Below are positions 33,980 through 43,309 of a stretch of 64,000 nucleotides of DNA, piece by piece (the first letter of the stretch is position 1; each line of letters starts with the position of its first letter). A program made the translations under genes and the position numbers. Under the pieces are notes generated by a model that made no database searches, had not been told where the DNA came from, and was given only the letters and a program-made list of their open reading frames with translations. The stretch comes from Pseudomonadota bacterium (lineage in GTDB: Bacteria > Pseudomonadota > Gammaproteobacteria > Steroidobacterales > Steroidobacteraceae): positions 62,001-126,000 of the forward strand of contig JAEWAF010000132.1 in the NCBI GenBank assembly GCA_023391815.1. The letters are read 5' to 3'.

Positions 33980-34567
33980 ATGCGTCGCCCCAATACTGTC
34001 ATGTTCCATCGATACGCTCTCGCGCTGTTGCTGTTGCTGATGCTCTGCGCGCACATGGGTTCCGCGCGCGCCGATGAGCCTGAGCCGTATCGCATCCAGC
34101 CTGGAGACATCTTGATGGTATCGGTGTGGAAGGAAGAGGCGCTGATGGCGGAGGTGCTGGTGCGCCCCGACGGCGGCATGTCCTTTCCACTGGTCGGTGA
34201 CGTGCGCGCGTCCGGTCGCACCGTCGAAGAAGTGCGCGGGCTGGTGAACGAACGTCTGAGCAAGTTCATTCCCGATCCTTCGGTCACGATCGCGGTGAAA
34301 CAGATCGGTGGCAATCGGGTGTATGTCATCGGCAAGGTGAATCGTCCCGGCGAGTTTCCGTTCAGCCGTCCGCTCGATGTGATGCAGGCGCTGAGCCTGG
34401 CCGGCGGCGCGACTTCGTTCGCATCGCTCGATGACATTCAGATCCTGCGTCGAGACGACAGCGGCAAACAGACGGCGCGACGCTTCCGTTACAGCGAAGT
34501 CGAGCGCGGTCGCGGCCTCGATCAAAACATTCTGCTGAAGAGTGGCGATACGGTCGTCGTGCCCTGA
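33980..34567 (+). CDS. Polysaccharide export protein (Wza/EpsE type)
   Basis: A 195-residue periplasmic/outer-membrane export protein. After a signal peptide (GSARA/DE) come the Poly_export domain (about 35-115; YRIQPGDILMVSVWKEEAL, VRPDGGMSFPLVGDVRASG) and one SLBB domain (about 115-190; NRVYVIGKVNRPGEFPF). Wza-type proteins form the outer-membrane exit channel for capsule or EPS. There is no convincing lipobox. The start is uncertain: ATG at 33980 or 34001, neither with a good ribosome site, and GGTCATACGAATG overlaps the first. It opens an operon running through barrel, Wzz, BY-kinase and TIGR03790 genes, the usual order of exosortase-linked EPS loci. Confidence 0.9.
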   Translation: MRRPNTVMFHRYALALLLLLMLCAHMGSARADEPEPYRIQPGDILMVSVWKEEALMAEVLVRPDGGMSFPLVGDVRASGRTVEEVRGLVNERLSKFIPDPSVTIAVKQIGGNRVYVIGKVNRPGEFPFSRPLDVMQALSLAGGATSFASLDDIQILRRDDSGKQTARRFRYSEVERGRGLDQNILLKSGDTVVVP

Positions 34568-34572
34568 GAGCC

Positions 34573-35742
34573 ATGATGCGATCGGGGATGCAACTGACAT
34601 ATCTGGCACTGTGCTCGGCGAGCGCGGTGCTTTGCGGCCGGCAGGCTTCAGCCGAGGAGTGGCAAGTGAAGCCGTCGATGTATATCGGGACGACGTATGC
34701 TGAGAACCCGCGATTGCTGACCAATGGCGGCACATCTACGTCCGGCGCCATCGGCGAGATGGCCGCCAGCCTGAAGCGGCTCACAGAGCGTTCGGAGCTG
34801 ACGCTGCGCCCTCGGCTTTCCTCGGCGCGCTATAGCGAGGACGAATCGCTCGACAGCGACGACCAGTACCTCAATGCCGGATATCGCTGGCTCGGCGAAC
34901 GTTCCGAATGGAACATGGATCTCGGCTGGACTCGCGACACGACCTTGACGAGCGAGCTCGGTTCGACCGGGTTAGTGCAGTCCAACCGTCGTCATCAAGC
35001 GGGCAGTCTCACGGTCTCACCCAAAGTGATGTTCACTGAGCGGGTCAGCGGCGGGTTGCAGATGTACCTGATCGACAATCGTTACATCGACGCCGAGCTG
35101 ACGGGCCTGGTCGACTACAGATACATGGCGATGTCGTTGTTCACTCAGATCGTCCTGACGGATGCGGGCAGCGCTCTCACCGTGACCGCGCAGGGCGGGC
35201 GGTTGACGACGGAGGGCTTTTTCGGGGCCGATACGCGCGATGGTACGTTGCGACTGGGCTGGACTTTTCAACCGTGGCAGCTGTGGACAGCTTCGCTGTC
35301 GGCCGGGCCCTCGATGGTGGAGACCGACTTCGCCAGCGACAGCGGTCTTGTGTTCGGCGGCGAGCTCAAACGACTGGGCGATCGCTGGTCCTTGACCGCG
35401 AACGCGGGGCGCAGTCAATCGCCCTCCGGTCGCGGCGTGCTCACACGCCGCGATGAGGCGAAGTTGACCTTCTTCCGCTCGGTGACCGAACGCTTGAGCA
35501 TGACGCTCGCGGCCCGCTGGGTGCGCTCCGAAGATCTTCTGCCACAGCAGGGGCGCAACGTTACTTACCAGGCGGACTATGCACAGCTCAGCGTCGGCGG
35601 GAACTGGCACCTTTTGCGCGACTGGAGTCTGACGCTGCAAGTCGCGGGCAACACACAAGACTACGAGCTCGCCCCCGAGCGGGCCAACGGCTATCGAGCC
35701 TCACTGAGCATTGTATGGAACGGTCAACCCCACTCGCTGTGA
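34573..35742 (+). CDS. Outer-membrane beta-barrel protein of the EPS operon (EpsL-like)
   Basis: A 389-residue protein with signal peptide (QASA/EE) and a beta-barrel of alternating residues throughout (VKPSMYIGTTYAENPRLLTN, RSELTLRPRLSSARYSED, LSMTLAARWVRSED). It corresponds by position and type to the outer-membrane barrel of PEP-CTERM/exosortase EPS loci, thought to help export the polymer. The gene starts 5 bp after the export protein and its 3' end overlaps the Wzz gene by 28 bp, implying tight co-expression. No catalytic motif is visible. Family assignment is by layout and context, so substrate and function remain inferred. Confidence 0.82.
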   Translation: MMRSGMQLTYLALCSASAVLCGRQASAEEWQVKPSMYIGTTYAENPRLLTNGGTSTSGAIGEMAASLKRLTERSELTLRPRLSSARYSEDESLDSDDQYLNAGYRWLGERSEWNMDLGWTRDTTLTSELGSTGLVQSNRRHQAGSLTVSPKVMFTERVSGGLQMYLIDNRYIDAELTGLVDYRYMAMSLFTQIVLTDAGSALTVTAQGGRLTTEGFFGADTRDGTLRLGWTFQPWQLWTASLSAGPSMVETDFASDSGLVFGGELKRLGDRWSLTANAGRSQSPSGRGVLTRRDEAKLTFFRSVTERLSMTLAARWVRSEDLLPQQGRNVTYQADYAQLSVGGNWHLLRDWSLTLQVAGNTQDYELAPERANGYRASLSIVWNGQPHSL

Positions 35743-37478
35743 CTCCGCGCTCGCGTTCATTCCATGATCACTTGCTGGCGGTGCGCCGTCGTCGCATGCC
35801 GGCGATGGTCGCCGGCCTGTCGATACTCGTCATCGCAGTAGCTGTGGCAGTGCTGTGGCCGGCCACCTATCGTTCCACCGGCACCATCTTGATCGAGCAA
35901 CAGGAAGTTCCGGTCGACCTGGTACGCTCGATGGTGTCGAGCTACGCCGACCAGCGTATTCAGACGATCAGCCAGCGAGTCATGACCTCCGACAACCTGA
36001 TGCGAATCATCGATCGCTATCAATTGTATCCGGAGCGGCGACGGAAGGATCCGCGCGAAGTGTTGTTGAATCGCATGCGCGACGACATTCACTTCTCCAT
36101 GATCAGCGCCGATGTGGTCGATCCTCGCGTGGGACGTCCCACCAAGGCCACCATCGCGTTCTCCGTGAGCTACGACAGCCCTTCGCCTCAACTGGCGGCC
36201 AAGGTCGCCAATGAAATCGCGACCCTGTATCTGAATGAGAATCTCCAGACCCGCCGGCAGACCGCGGATGACACGGCCACGTTCCTGACCGCCGAAGGCG
36301 ATCGGCTGAGCAAGCAGATCGATGCGCTGGCCTCGAAGCTTGCGGCCTTCAAGGAGCGGAACGTCAATACTCTGCCGGAGCTGTCGCAGCTCAACATGCA
36401 ATTGATGAATCGTGCGGAAGAGGAGTTGCGCGAGACCGAGACACGGGTCCGTTCGTTGGATCAGCAGATTGTGTATCTGGACGCACAGCTGGCTCAGCTG
36501 ACACCGACCTCCCAGCTCTACACCGAGACAGGGCAACGGATCCTGTCGCCGGCCGACCGCCTGAAGACATTGAAGTCTGAATACGCTCGCGCCAGTGCCA
36601 TCTACGCGCCTACACATCCAGACATTCTGCGGATGAAGCGCGAGATCGACGGTTTGGAAAAGCAGGTGGGACGTGTCGATACGGCCAACGACCTGGCACG
36701 GCAGCTGAGCGACGCGAAGAGCCAACTCACCGCGGCCCGAGAAAAGTACGCCTCAGATCATCCCGACGTGCAGCAACTGGAACGCCTGGTCGCTTCCTTG
36801 GAAACAGCGATGCGCGATGCCCCACTCACGTCTGAAGCGGTCCGTGCCGATCCAGACAATCCGGCGTACATACAAGTGAACGCTCAGCGCGAAGCGTCGG
36901 TCAACGAACGCGAGGCGTTGCAGAAGAAGAGCGGAGTGCTGCGTGCGAGGATCGCCGATTACGAACGTCGCCTGGCCGCGTCTCCCGAGGTCGCTCGTGA
37001 GTACAGCAGCATCATGCGCGAGATGGAGAATGCGCAATTGAAGTACAGCGAGGTGCGGCAGAAGCAAATGGAAGCCACGCTCGCGAAGAATCTCGAAACG
37101 GAGCGCAAGGGCGAGCGCTTCACGTTGATCGAGCCTCCGATGGCGCCCGAAGAGCCGGCCAGCCCGAACCGGCTCGCGGTAGTTCTCATCGGTGTGCTGT
37201 TCTCGTTCGGCGCGTCGGTCGGCATCGTGCTGTTGCTCGAAGCGATGGACACCAGCATCCGCGGGCGTCGTGACATCGAGGCGCTGATTGCGGTGCCGCC
37301 GCTGGCGGTGCTGCCATGGATTGAAACGCCCGCGGAACGGGCCGCACAAACAAAGTTCCGACGCCTGTCGTTGGCGGGTGCGGCGACGAGCGTCGTGGCT
37401 GCCGTCGTGATGGTGCACTTCTTATATCGTCCGCTGGACGTGCTCTGGGCAGTGGCCTGGCGCCGCTTTTTCGGTTGA
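35715..37478 (+). CDS. Wzz/EpsF chain-length determinant protein
   Basis: A 587-residue inner-membrane polysaccharide co-polymerase. TM1 is at about 31-50; the Wzz domain follows (YRSTGTILIEQQEVP), then a long periplasmic coiled coil (about 190-470), the GNVR/tyrosine-kinase-associated region near PSPNRLAV-like ASPNRLAVVLIGVLF, TM2 (about 488-512), a cytoplasmic segment, and an additional hydrophobic helix near the end (about 550-575). It controls polymer length together with the kinase encoded downstream. The gene begins inside the barrel gene. The length and extra C-terminal helix are typical of exosortase-linked EpsF proteins rather than E. coli WzzB. Confidence 0.92.
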   Translation: MERSTPLAVTPRSRSFHDHLLAVRRRRMPAMVAGLSILVIAVAVAVLWPATYRSTGTILIEQQEVPVDLVRSMVSSYADQRIQTISQRVMTSDNLMRIIDRYQLYPERRRKDPREVLLNRMRDDIHFSMISADVVDPRVGRPTKATIAFSVSYDSPSPQLAAKVANEIATLYLNENLQTRRQTADDTATFLTAEGDRLSKQIDALASKLAAFKERNVNTLPELSQLNMQLMNRAEEELRETETRVRSLDQQIVYLDAQLAQLTPTSQLYTETGQRILSPADRLKTLKSEYARASAIYAPTHPDILRMKREIDGLEKQVGRVDTANDLARQLSDAKSQLTAAREKYASDHPDVQQLERLVASLETAMRDAPLTSEAVRADPDNPAYIQVNAQREASVNEREALQKKSGVLRARIADYERRLAASPEVAREYSSIMREMENAQLKYSEVRQKQMEATLAKNLETERKGERFTLIEPPMAPEEPASPNRLAVVLIGVLFSFGASVGIVLLLEAMDTSIRGRRDIEALIAVPPLAVLPWIETPAERAAQTKFRRLSLAGAATSVVAAVVMVHFLYRPLDVLWAVAWRRFFG

Positions 37479-37487
37479 GGTGATGAC

Positions 37488-38318
37488 GTGGAACGTACAA
37501 CTACTCCCCGAGCGGTCGACCTGACGACTTTCGCCTACCGCGAGATGCGCGCCGACGCACCCGTGTCGGTCGTGCCACCGCGAGCGGTTGCGACGGACAA
37601 CAACGTCGATTTCACGGATACACTCAAGTTCAGTTCGCCGCAGCTGCAGTTCTCCGACGAAGCTCGTGAGAACGCACGCATTCTGCCGCCGGGCGCGACC
37701 GGTCCGCACGGCGCGGCCTACAAAATGTTGCGGACTCAAGTGTTGCGCAAGTTGGACCAGTTGGGTGCGAACTCGTTGGGCGTGATGAGCGCTCAGTCCG
37801 CGGAAGGCAAGACGTTGACGGCGATCAATCTCGCGATCGCCATCTCCGCCGATCCGGCGCGCACCGTGTTGCTGGTCGACTTCGATTTACGGAACCCGAG
37901 CGTCGCGCAACGATTCGAGTATCGACCGACGGTCGGCGTGGACGATTGCCTGCGTTCGCGCCGCCCGGTGCAGGAAGCGATGTTCAAAGTCGCGGGCTAC
38001 GATCGTTTGACGATCCTGCCGGCACGCGAACGGGTCGAACATTCCTCGGAGTTGCTCTCGTCGCCCGCGACGGCCGATGTCGTCAATGAGATGCGGACGC
38101 GCTATGCCAATCGCGTAATCATTTTCGACGTCCCGCCGGTGCTGATGGCGGACGATGCGCTGGCGTTCGCACGTTATATGCAAGCGGGCCTGCTGGTGAT
38201 CGGCGAAGGCAAGGCACGCCGGGAGGATGTCACTCGTACGTTCCAGCTGCTGCACGATCTGCCGTTCGTCGGCACGGTCCTCAACGGATCGCGGGAGCCG
38301 GTGCGTACGCCGTATTGA
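37488..38318 (+). CDS. CpsD/CapB-family tyrosine-protein kinase (EpsG-like)
   Basis: A 276-residue cytoplasmic P-loop ATPase of the BY-kinase family, partner of the Wzz protein. Walker A is MSAQSAEGKTLTAINLA, with Ala/Glu where many homologues have Gly-rich GEGKS; Walker A' is VLLVDFDLRNPSV; Walker B is VIIFDVPPVLMADDAL. About 90 N-terminal residues form a low-complexity linker. The C-terminus ends EPVRTPY with only one Tyr rather than the usual Tyr cluster, so autophosphorylation may differ from classical BY-kinases. GTG start at 37488 with GAGG upstream, 10 bp after the Wzz gene. Confidence 0.9.
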   Translation: MERTTTPRAVDLTTFAYREMRADAPVSVVPPRAVATDNNVDFTDTLKFSSPQLQFSDEARENARILPPGATGPHGAAYKMLRTQVLRKLDQLGANSLGVMSAQSAEGKTLTAINLAIAISADPARTVLLVDFDLRNPSVAQRFEYRPTVGVDDCLRSRRPVQEAMFKVAGYDRLTILPARERVEHSSELLSSPATADVVNEMRTRYANRVIIFDVPPVLMADDALAFARYMQAGLLVIGEGKARREDVTRTFQLLHDLPFVGTVLNGSREPVRTPY

Positions 38319-38331
38319 TTGTCGGTCGGCT

Positions 38332-39375
38332 GTGCAGCGTCTCGCGCTTCTGTTCGTTGGGTACGCGTTGATCGTCGGCGTGGCGCAGTCCGCGCCGTCG
38401 GGGACGTTGCTTACCGTCAAAGAGCTTGCAGTCATCGTCAATGACGCGGATCCATTGAGCGTCGCGATCGGAGATTACTATCGTCGTAAGCGGAGCATTC
38501 CTCCGGGCAACATCCTTCACGTGCGCGTCGACCCGACTCAGGTCGCGATCTCGGCACAGCAATTCCTGACCCTGCGTGAGGACGTGAAGGCCAGAACGCC
38601 GGCGCACGTGCAAGCCTACGCATTGACCTGGATCAAACCGTATCGCGTCGAATGCATGTCCATCACCACCGCGTTCGCGGCCGGTTACAACCGGGCGTTC
38701 TGCGCGACCGGCTGCAAGCCGACGCAACTGAGCCCGTACTTCAATTCCGGTAGCCGGCGACCCTACGACGACCTCGGCTGGCGACCGACCATGAGCATTG
38801 CCGCGCTCGATATGGATCATGCGCGGCAGCTGATCGATCGAGGTGCGGCGGCGGGCCGATCGAGTGCTATCGGCAAGGCCTACTTGCTGGAGACCGAAGA
38901 TGCCGCGCGCAACGTTCGCTCGCTGACTTATGCAGAGGCCGAACGAATGGTCCAAGCATCGATCAAGGTGGAAATCGCTCGGGCGCCCGCGTTGCGAGAC
39001 AAGCGCGATGTGATGTTCTATTTCATCGGCGCCACACGCGTCGCGGATCTCGGCAGCAACCGTTTTCTGGCAGGCGCCATCGCCGATCATCTCACCTCCG
39101 CCGGCGGCGACCTCACCGGAAACGCACAGATGAGCAGCCTGCGCTGGCTGGAGGCAGGCGCGACCGGCAGCTACGGAACCGTCGTCGAGCCTTGCAACAT
39201 GCTCCAGAAATTTCCACACGTGGGCGTGCTGATGCGCCGTTATCTCGATGGCGAGACCCTGCTCGAGGCGTATTGGAAGAGCGTCGCCATGCCGGGGCAG
39301 GGCTTGTTCATCGGCGACCCGCTGGCGCGGCCGTTTGGCGGGAAGCTGACCGAGCCTCTCGTTGACCATCGATAA
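38332..39375 (+). CDS. TIGR03790 family secreted protein of exosortase/EPS loci
   Basis: A 347-residue exported protein of unknown function. The GTG at 38332 begins a good signal peptide (VGVAQSA/PSG); the open frame extends into the preceding gene but that part is Cys/Arg-rich and unlikely. The family signature is at the mature N-terminus: ELAVIVNDADPLSVAIGDYY and RRSIPPGNILHV-like RSIPPGNILHVRV. Further conserved-looking blocks are YALTWIKPYRVECMSITTAF and PGQGLFIGDPLARPFGG. TIGR03790 proteins occur in genomes with PEP-CTERM systems; the role is unknown. It follows the kinase gene by 13 bp and closes the first EPS transcription unit. Confidence 0.88.
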   Translation: MQRLALLFVGYALIVGVAQSAPSGTLLTVKELAVIVNDADPLSVAIGDYYRRKRSIPPGNILHVRVDPTQVAISAQQFLTLREDVKARTPAHVQAYALTWIKPYRVECMSITTAFAAGYNRAFCATGCKPTQLSPYFNSGSRRPYDDLGWRPTMSIAALDMDHARQLIDRGAAAGRSSAIGKAYLLETEDAARNVRSLTYAEAERMVQASIKVEIARAPALRDKRDVMFYFIGATRVADLGSNRFLAGAIADHLTSAGGDLTGNAQMSSLRWLEAGATGSYGTVVEPCNMLQKFPHVGVLMRRYLDGETLLEAYWKSVAMPGQGLFIGDPLARPFGGKLTEPLVDHR

Positions 39376-39464
39376 TGTCATGCGGATGTCCGACACGCGT
39401 GTCACATCGTCGTCACTCCGCGTCGCTACCGTGACCGCATTGACGTTGCCGAAAAGACGACCGG
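39376..39464 (+). promoter_or_regulatory. TGTCA elements ahead of the second EPS unit
   Basis: TGTCATGCGGATG (39376-39388) and TGTCACATCG (39400-39409) lie 24 bp apart in the 89-bp gap before the glycosyltransferase gene. They resemble the elements at other transcription-unit starts in the window and suggest a promoter here. Confidence 0.35.
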
Positions 39465-40769
39465 ATGGAGTGCAAGACATTGTCGGGCGAGGCCGCTTCA
39501 TTCGTCGCGACGACTTCACCTCCCGCGGACAGCCGCGCTGACGGGGGCCAGTCGGCTGCCCGGCGGCGAGTGGTTTTCGTCAATCGATATTTCTATCCCG
39601 ACCTGTCGGCGACCAGCCAGATGCTGTTCGATCTCACTTGCCGGCTGGTGCAAGAGGGGATCGAGGTGCACGTGGTGTGCTCCGATGGTCTGTACGACGA
39701 CCCGCGCAAGAGGCTGGTTTCGGAAGAAGTGGTTCGCGGCATTCACGTGCACCGTGCCAGTACCTCTCACTTCGGACGAAGCCGCCTGATCGGCCGCGCC
39801 GTGGATTATGCAAGCTTCTATGTGACGGCCAGCCTCAGGCTGCTCCGTCTGGTGCGCGCCGGCGACACCGTCGTCGCGAAGACCGACCCACCGTTGATCT
39901 CCATCGTTGCCGCTGCGATCGCGAAGCTGCGCGGCGCGGGCCTGGTGAATTGGTTGCAGGATGTGTTTCCAGAAGTGGCATCGCATCTCGGCGCAAATCC
40001 GCTGCCAGCGTGGCTCGACAGCCGGCTGAAAAGACTTCGCGACTATTCATTGGCCGCCGCTCGGACCAACGTAGTGCTTGGAACGCGAATGCGCGAGCAC
40101 TTGGAGGCTCGAAACATTCCTCGCGAGCAGATTCGAGTGATCGAGAACTGGGCCGACGGCGACGCAGTGACACCCAAGGATGTGGAGTCGTGCGAGCTGC
40201 GGGCGCGTCTCGGCATTGCCGACAAGTTCGTGGTAGCTTACTCGGGCAATCTCGGCCGGGCGCACGAATACGAGACGCTGCTGGCCGCCGCCGAGCAGCT
40301 GAGCACGGACGGCAGCATCGTTTTCCTGATGATCGGTGGCGGTGCGAAGATGGAGCAGCTCGAGTCGGCCGTCATTTCGAAACAACTGAAAAATTTTCGT
40401 TTTCTACCGTATCAGCCCCGCGAGTCGTTGTCGGATTCGCTCGCGGCCGCGGATGTGCACCTGGCTTGTCTGTTGCCACAGCTGGAAGGCCTGATCGTCC
40501 CAAGCAAGTTCTACGGCATTCTCGCGGCCGGGCGGCCGGCGATCTTCATCGGCGACACGGATGGCGAATTGGCGCGGATCATCGTCGATACTCAGTGCGG
40601 AATGACTGTACCGATTGGGGCCGCGGACGCACTCGTCGCAGGTATCCGGCAACTGGCGGCCGATAGAGTCTCTCGCGAATCGATGGGTGCGCGTGCCCGT
40701 ACCCTGTTTGTGGAGAAGTACACCGTGCGTCGCGCTGCTCAACAATGGCTGGAAGCGCTGCAGGCATAG
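39465..40769 (+). CDS. Glycosyltransferase family 4 (WcaI/WbuB-like)
   Basis: A 434-residue GT-B fold glycosyltransferase. After a 33-residue hydrophilic N-terminal extension, the acceptor domain starts RRRVVFVNRYFYPDLSATSQ, the hallmark of WbuB/WcaI-type enzymes. The donor-binding domain carries YSGNLGRAHEYETLLAAAEQ, MIGGGAKMEQLE and the Glu-containing region LEGLIVPSKFYGILAAGRPA. It probably transfers a sugar from a nucleotide donor to the undecaprenyl-linked EPS unit in the cytoplasm. It is the first gene after a likely promoter region and is followed 13 bp later by an SGNH protein gene. Sugar specificity is not readable. Confidence 0.9.
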   Translation: MECKTLSGEAASFVATTSPPADSRADGGQSAARRRVVFVNRYFYPDLSATSQMLFDLTCRLVQEGIEVHVVCSDGLYDDPRKRLVSEEVVRGIHVHRASTSHFGRSRLIGRAVDYASFYVTASLRLLRLVRAGDTVVAKTDPPLISIVAAAIAKLRGAGLVNWLQDVFPEVASHLGANPLPAWLDSRLKRLRDYSLAAARTNVVLGTRMREHLEARNIPREQIRVIENWADGDAVTPKDVESCELRARLGIADKFVVAYSGNLGRAHEYETLLAAAEQLSTDGSIVFLMIGGGAKMEQLESAVISKQLKNFRFLPYQPRESLSDSLAAADVHLACLLPQLEGLIVPSKFYGILAAGRPAIFIGDTDGELARIIVDTQCGMTVPIGAADALVAGIRQLAADRVSRESMGARARTLFVEKYTVRRAAQQWLEALQA

Positions 40770-40782
40770 GCGACCAACGACC

Positions 40783-41751
40783 ATGAGGCGCAAAGTCCTG
40801 CAGATCGGAGCTGCGCTGCTGGGGCTGATGGCAATTGGCGAGCTTGCCGCGCGAGTGTTGTTCGGGCTGGGCAACCCGGTCCTCTACGTCGCCGACCCGC
40901 GAATGGAGTACATGATGAAGCCGAGCCAGGACGTCATGCGTTTCGGTCGGCACATCGTGGTCAACGAATACGGAATGCGATCGGAGGCCATCGCGAAAAA
41001 CAAGGCCAGCGCTCGCGAGCTGCGCGTATTGGTGGTTGGAGATAGCGTCGTGAACGGTGGCAATCGCATCGACCAGGCACAGCTGGCCACTACCCGATTG
41101 CAGAGGATGCTAGCGACGGCAACCGGCCGGCCGGTCGTCGTGGGCAATGTTTCCGCCGGCAGCTGGGGACCGCAGAACATGCTGGCGTGGCTGCAACGAT
41201 TCGGTCTGCTGCACGCGGATGTGCTGGTGCTGGTGTTGTCGAGCCACGACGCGTCCGACGTTCCAACGTTCGCTCCTCTCGATCCGGCAACTCATCCGAC
41301 AGTCCGGCCGAAGACCGCATTGGGTGAAGGTCTGGCCGCGGTATTTCGTCGCTACGGATCGGGCGCCTTGGCGCGCAAGTCCGTGGTGGCCGAAGTGGCT
41401 TCCGAGCGGCGACCGCCCGACGACGCAGCGATCGAAGCGCTTCGAGAACTGTTGCGGTACGCCGGCGAGGCGGGCACCTGCGTAACGGTCGTGCAGCACT
41501 TCACTCGTTCTGAGTTGTCCGAAGGACCCGGGCCGGGCCATGAGGCGATACAGCTCGCCGCCGGCGAGTCCGGCGCCACCGTGCTGGACGACGAGCCCGC
41601 CCTGTCGGCCGAGCTACGACTCGGGCACGTTCCGTATCAGGACAACATCCATTTGAGTGAGCCGGGGCAGGGCGTCCTCGCCGGAGTCCTGATGGAAGCC
41701 GTGCAGAGGTGCCAACGGCCCGAGGCCGGCCGGAATGTCACTGGCTCGTAA
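40783..41751 (+). CDS. Membrane-anchored SGNH/GDSL hydrolase-like protein
   Basis: A 322-residue protein with an N-terminal membrane anchor (about 5-22) and an SGNH-like domain. The nucleophile block is LRVLVVGDSVVNGG (GDS), a possible oxyanion block is SAGSWGPQNMLAW, and the C-terminal catalytic-like block is DNIHLSEPGQGVLAGVL, with His in the expected place. SGNH proteins in EPS clusters usually add or remove O-acetyl groups. The ATG at 40783 is chosen because it directly precedes the anchor and lies 13 bp after the previous stop. Catalytic activity is inferred from motif order; the substrate is presumably the local polymer. Confidence 0.82.
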   Translation: MRRKVLQIGAALLGLMAIGELAARVLFGLGNPVLYVADPRMEYMMKPSQDVMRFGRHIVVNEYGMRSEAIAKNKASARELRVLVVGDSVVNGGNRIDQAQLATTRLQRMLATATGRPVVVGNVSAGSWGPQNMLAWLQRFGLLHADVLVLVLSSHDASDVPTFAPLDPATHPTVRPKTALGEGLAAVFRRYGSGALARKSVVAEVASERRPPDDAAIEALRELLRYAGEAGTCVTVVQHFTRSELSEGPGPGHEAIQLAAGESGATVLDDEPALSAELRLGHVPYQDNIHLSEPGQGVLAGVLMEAVQRCQRPEAGRNVTGS

Positions 41752-41833
41752 CACACTGTGCCCAGAATTCCCGCAACCGATATTTCTTACCACAAGATGC
41801 GCACGTAGCCGTGGCGCTGCCGCTCGCTGTTGT

Positions 41834-43309
41834 ATGGCTGCCGACGCCGAAAGCACAACGTCACGACGTTCGTTTCTAAGCGTCATCGCTAGCGCGTACA
41901 TTCTGAATTCGGCCGGGCGCGTGGCCGATGTGGTCTGGCTGCTGCTGCTGTTCACGGCGCTGTCGGTCGAGCAGGTCGCGGTGTTTGCGCTGGCGTCGGC
42001 CGTGGCCGCATTTTTCTCCATGGCGCTGGACGCCGGATTGAATCAGACCCTGCTGCGAGAGTTCAGCGCGGCGCGTGTCACGATCGTCCGAGGCGCCACG
42101 ATCGCAATTTCCGTGCGAGCCGTCGCTCTCGCGCTTGCGATCGTCGCGGGCGGACTCTGGGTCGCAGTCGCCAAGCCGGAGCACGAATCGATCGCTGCTG
42201 TCGTCGTTGCATGCGCCGTGCAGCTGTGGGTGCTGCTCGAACAGTTCTGTCAGCAATGGATGAAGGCCAACGATCGTCAGACGCTGGCCAACACGCTGGC
42301 CGCACTCGAGCCATTCCTGAAGCTGGGTGCAACCGCCGTGCTGATGACGGCCAGCGAGCCGGTAACGGCAGTCGAATTCTTCGTCGCCCAGAATGTATAT
42401 CACTGCCTGCTGGCGTTGGCTTGCGTGATCGCATGCGCGCGGACCCAGCCCCACTTGCAGGCGGCGACTGCTGAGCCTCTCAGGAAGATTCTTGGCGCCA
42501 GTTCGTGGTTCGCGCTGATGGGGCTCATCACAGTCGCCCAGAACCGTGTCGACTGGCTGCTGGTGGCGAAGTTCGCGAGCGCCCCCATGGTCGCCAGCTA
42601 TACGCTGGTGAATCGGGCCTACGAGGTACTCATGTTGCTGATTGGCACCGGCGCAATGACCCTGTTTCCGTGGCTGTGCCGGGACTCCGGCGGGCGAGGC
42701 GGCGGAGCATCGTCTTCGTTTGGTAAAGCGGTGCTCGCCGGCGGCGTATTGAGCGCCGGACTCGCGGCGCTCGTGCTACCTGCATTCTGCGCGTTCGTGT
42801 GGAAGGACAAATATGTCGGCGCAGATGCTCTGTTGTCCGGGCTGATGCCGATCGCTTGCGTGTCGACATTCATCCAGCTGATGTACTACCAAGCTATCGC
42901 AGGTCGAGCCGAAGCCCGCGTGGTAGCGATTGGCGCGGTGGCAACGTGCATTCAGATTGCCGCGAATTTGCTACTGGTGCCCAGGTACGGCGCTATCGGC
43001 GCCGTATGGGGAATGTTGGTGCTCGCGGTTGCGAACGTGGCCCTGTACTGGCAGCAGCGAGCCAAACTGAGCCTGTCCGCGAGCCCCGATTTGTTCCGCC
43101 TCGGTGGCTATGCCGCGATCAACGGTTTGATGTGGTTTGCCATCGCGGCCGCCGGGTCCAACGTATGGCTGCAGTTCGGTGTCGGGTTGTCGATCTGGGC
43201 TGCGCTCACGTACTGCTGGCTGTTGAGCACGCCAGAGCGAACTGCGCTCGCGGCAGCTATCGGCTCGATGCGGACCCGGCTCGCCGCGGCGGGGGCATCA
43301 TCGCGATGA
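41834..43309 (+). CDS. Wzx-like flippase (polysaccharide biosynthesis membrane protein)
   Basis: A 491-residue integral membrane protein of the MOP/Wzx superfamily with about 12-14 hydrophobic helices (SVIASAYILNSAGRVADVVW through LQFGVGLSIWAALTYCWLL). It should flip the undecaprenyl-linked repeat unit across the inner membrane. The ATG at 41834 is preferred; an ATG at 41735 would add 33 Cys/Arg-rich residues and overlap the previous gene. Its stop overlaps the next gene's ATG in an ATGA (43306-43309), so the flippase and glycosyltransferase are translationally coupled. The long hydrophobic profile and context leave little alternative. Confidence 0.88.
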   Translation: MAADAESTTSRRSFLSVIASAYILNSAGRVADVVWLLLLFTALSVEQVAVFALASAVAAFFSMALDAGLNQTLLREFSAARVTIVRGATIAISVRAVALALAIVAGGLWVAVAKPEHESIAAVVVACAVQLWVLLEQFCQQWMKANDRQTLANTLAALEPFLKLGATAVLMTASEPVTAVEFFVAQNVYHCLLALACVIACARTQPHLQAATAEPLRKILGASSWFALMGLITVAQNRVDWLLVAKFASAPMVASYTLVNRAYEVLMLLIGTGAMTLFPWLCRDSGGRGGGASSSFGKAVLAGGVLSAGLAALVLPAFCAFVWKDKYVGADALLSGLMPIACVSTFIQLMYYQAIAGRAEARVVAIGAVATCIQIAANLLLVPRYGAIGAVWGMLVLAVANVALYWQQRAKLSLSASPDLFRLGGYAAINGLMWFAIAAAGSNVWLQFGVGLSIWAALTYCWLLSTPERTALAAAIGSMRTRLAAAGASSR

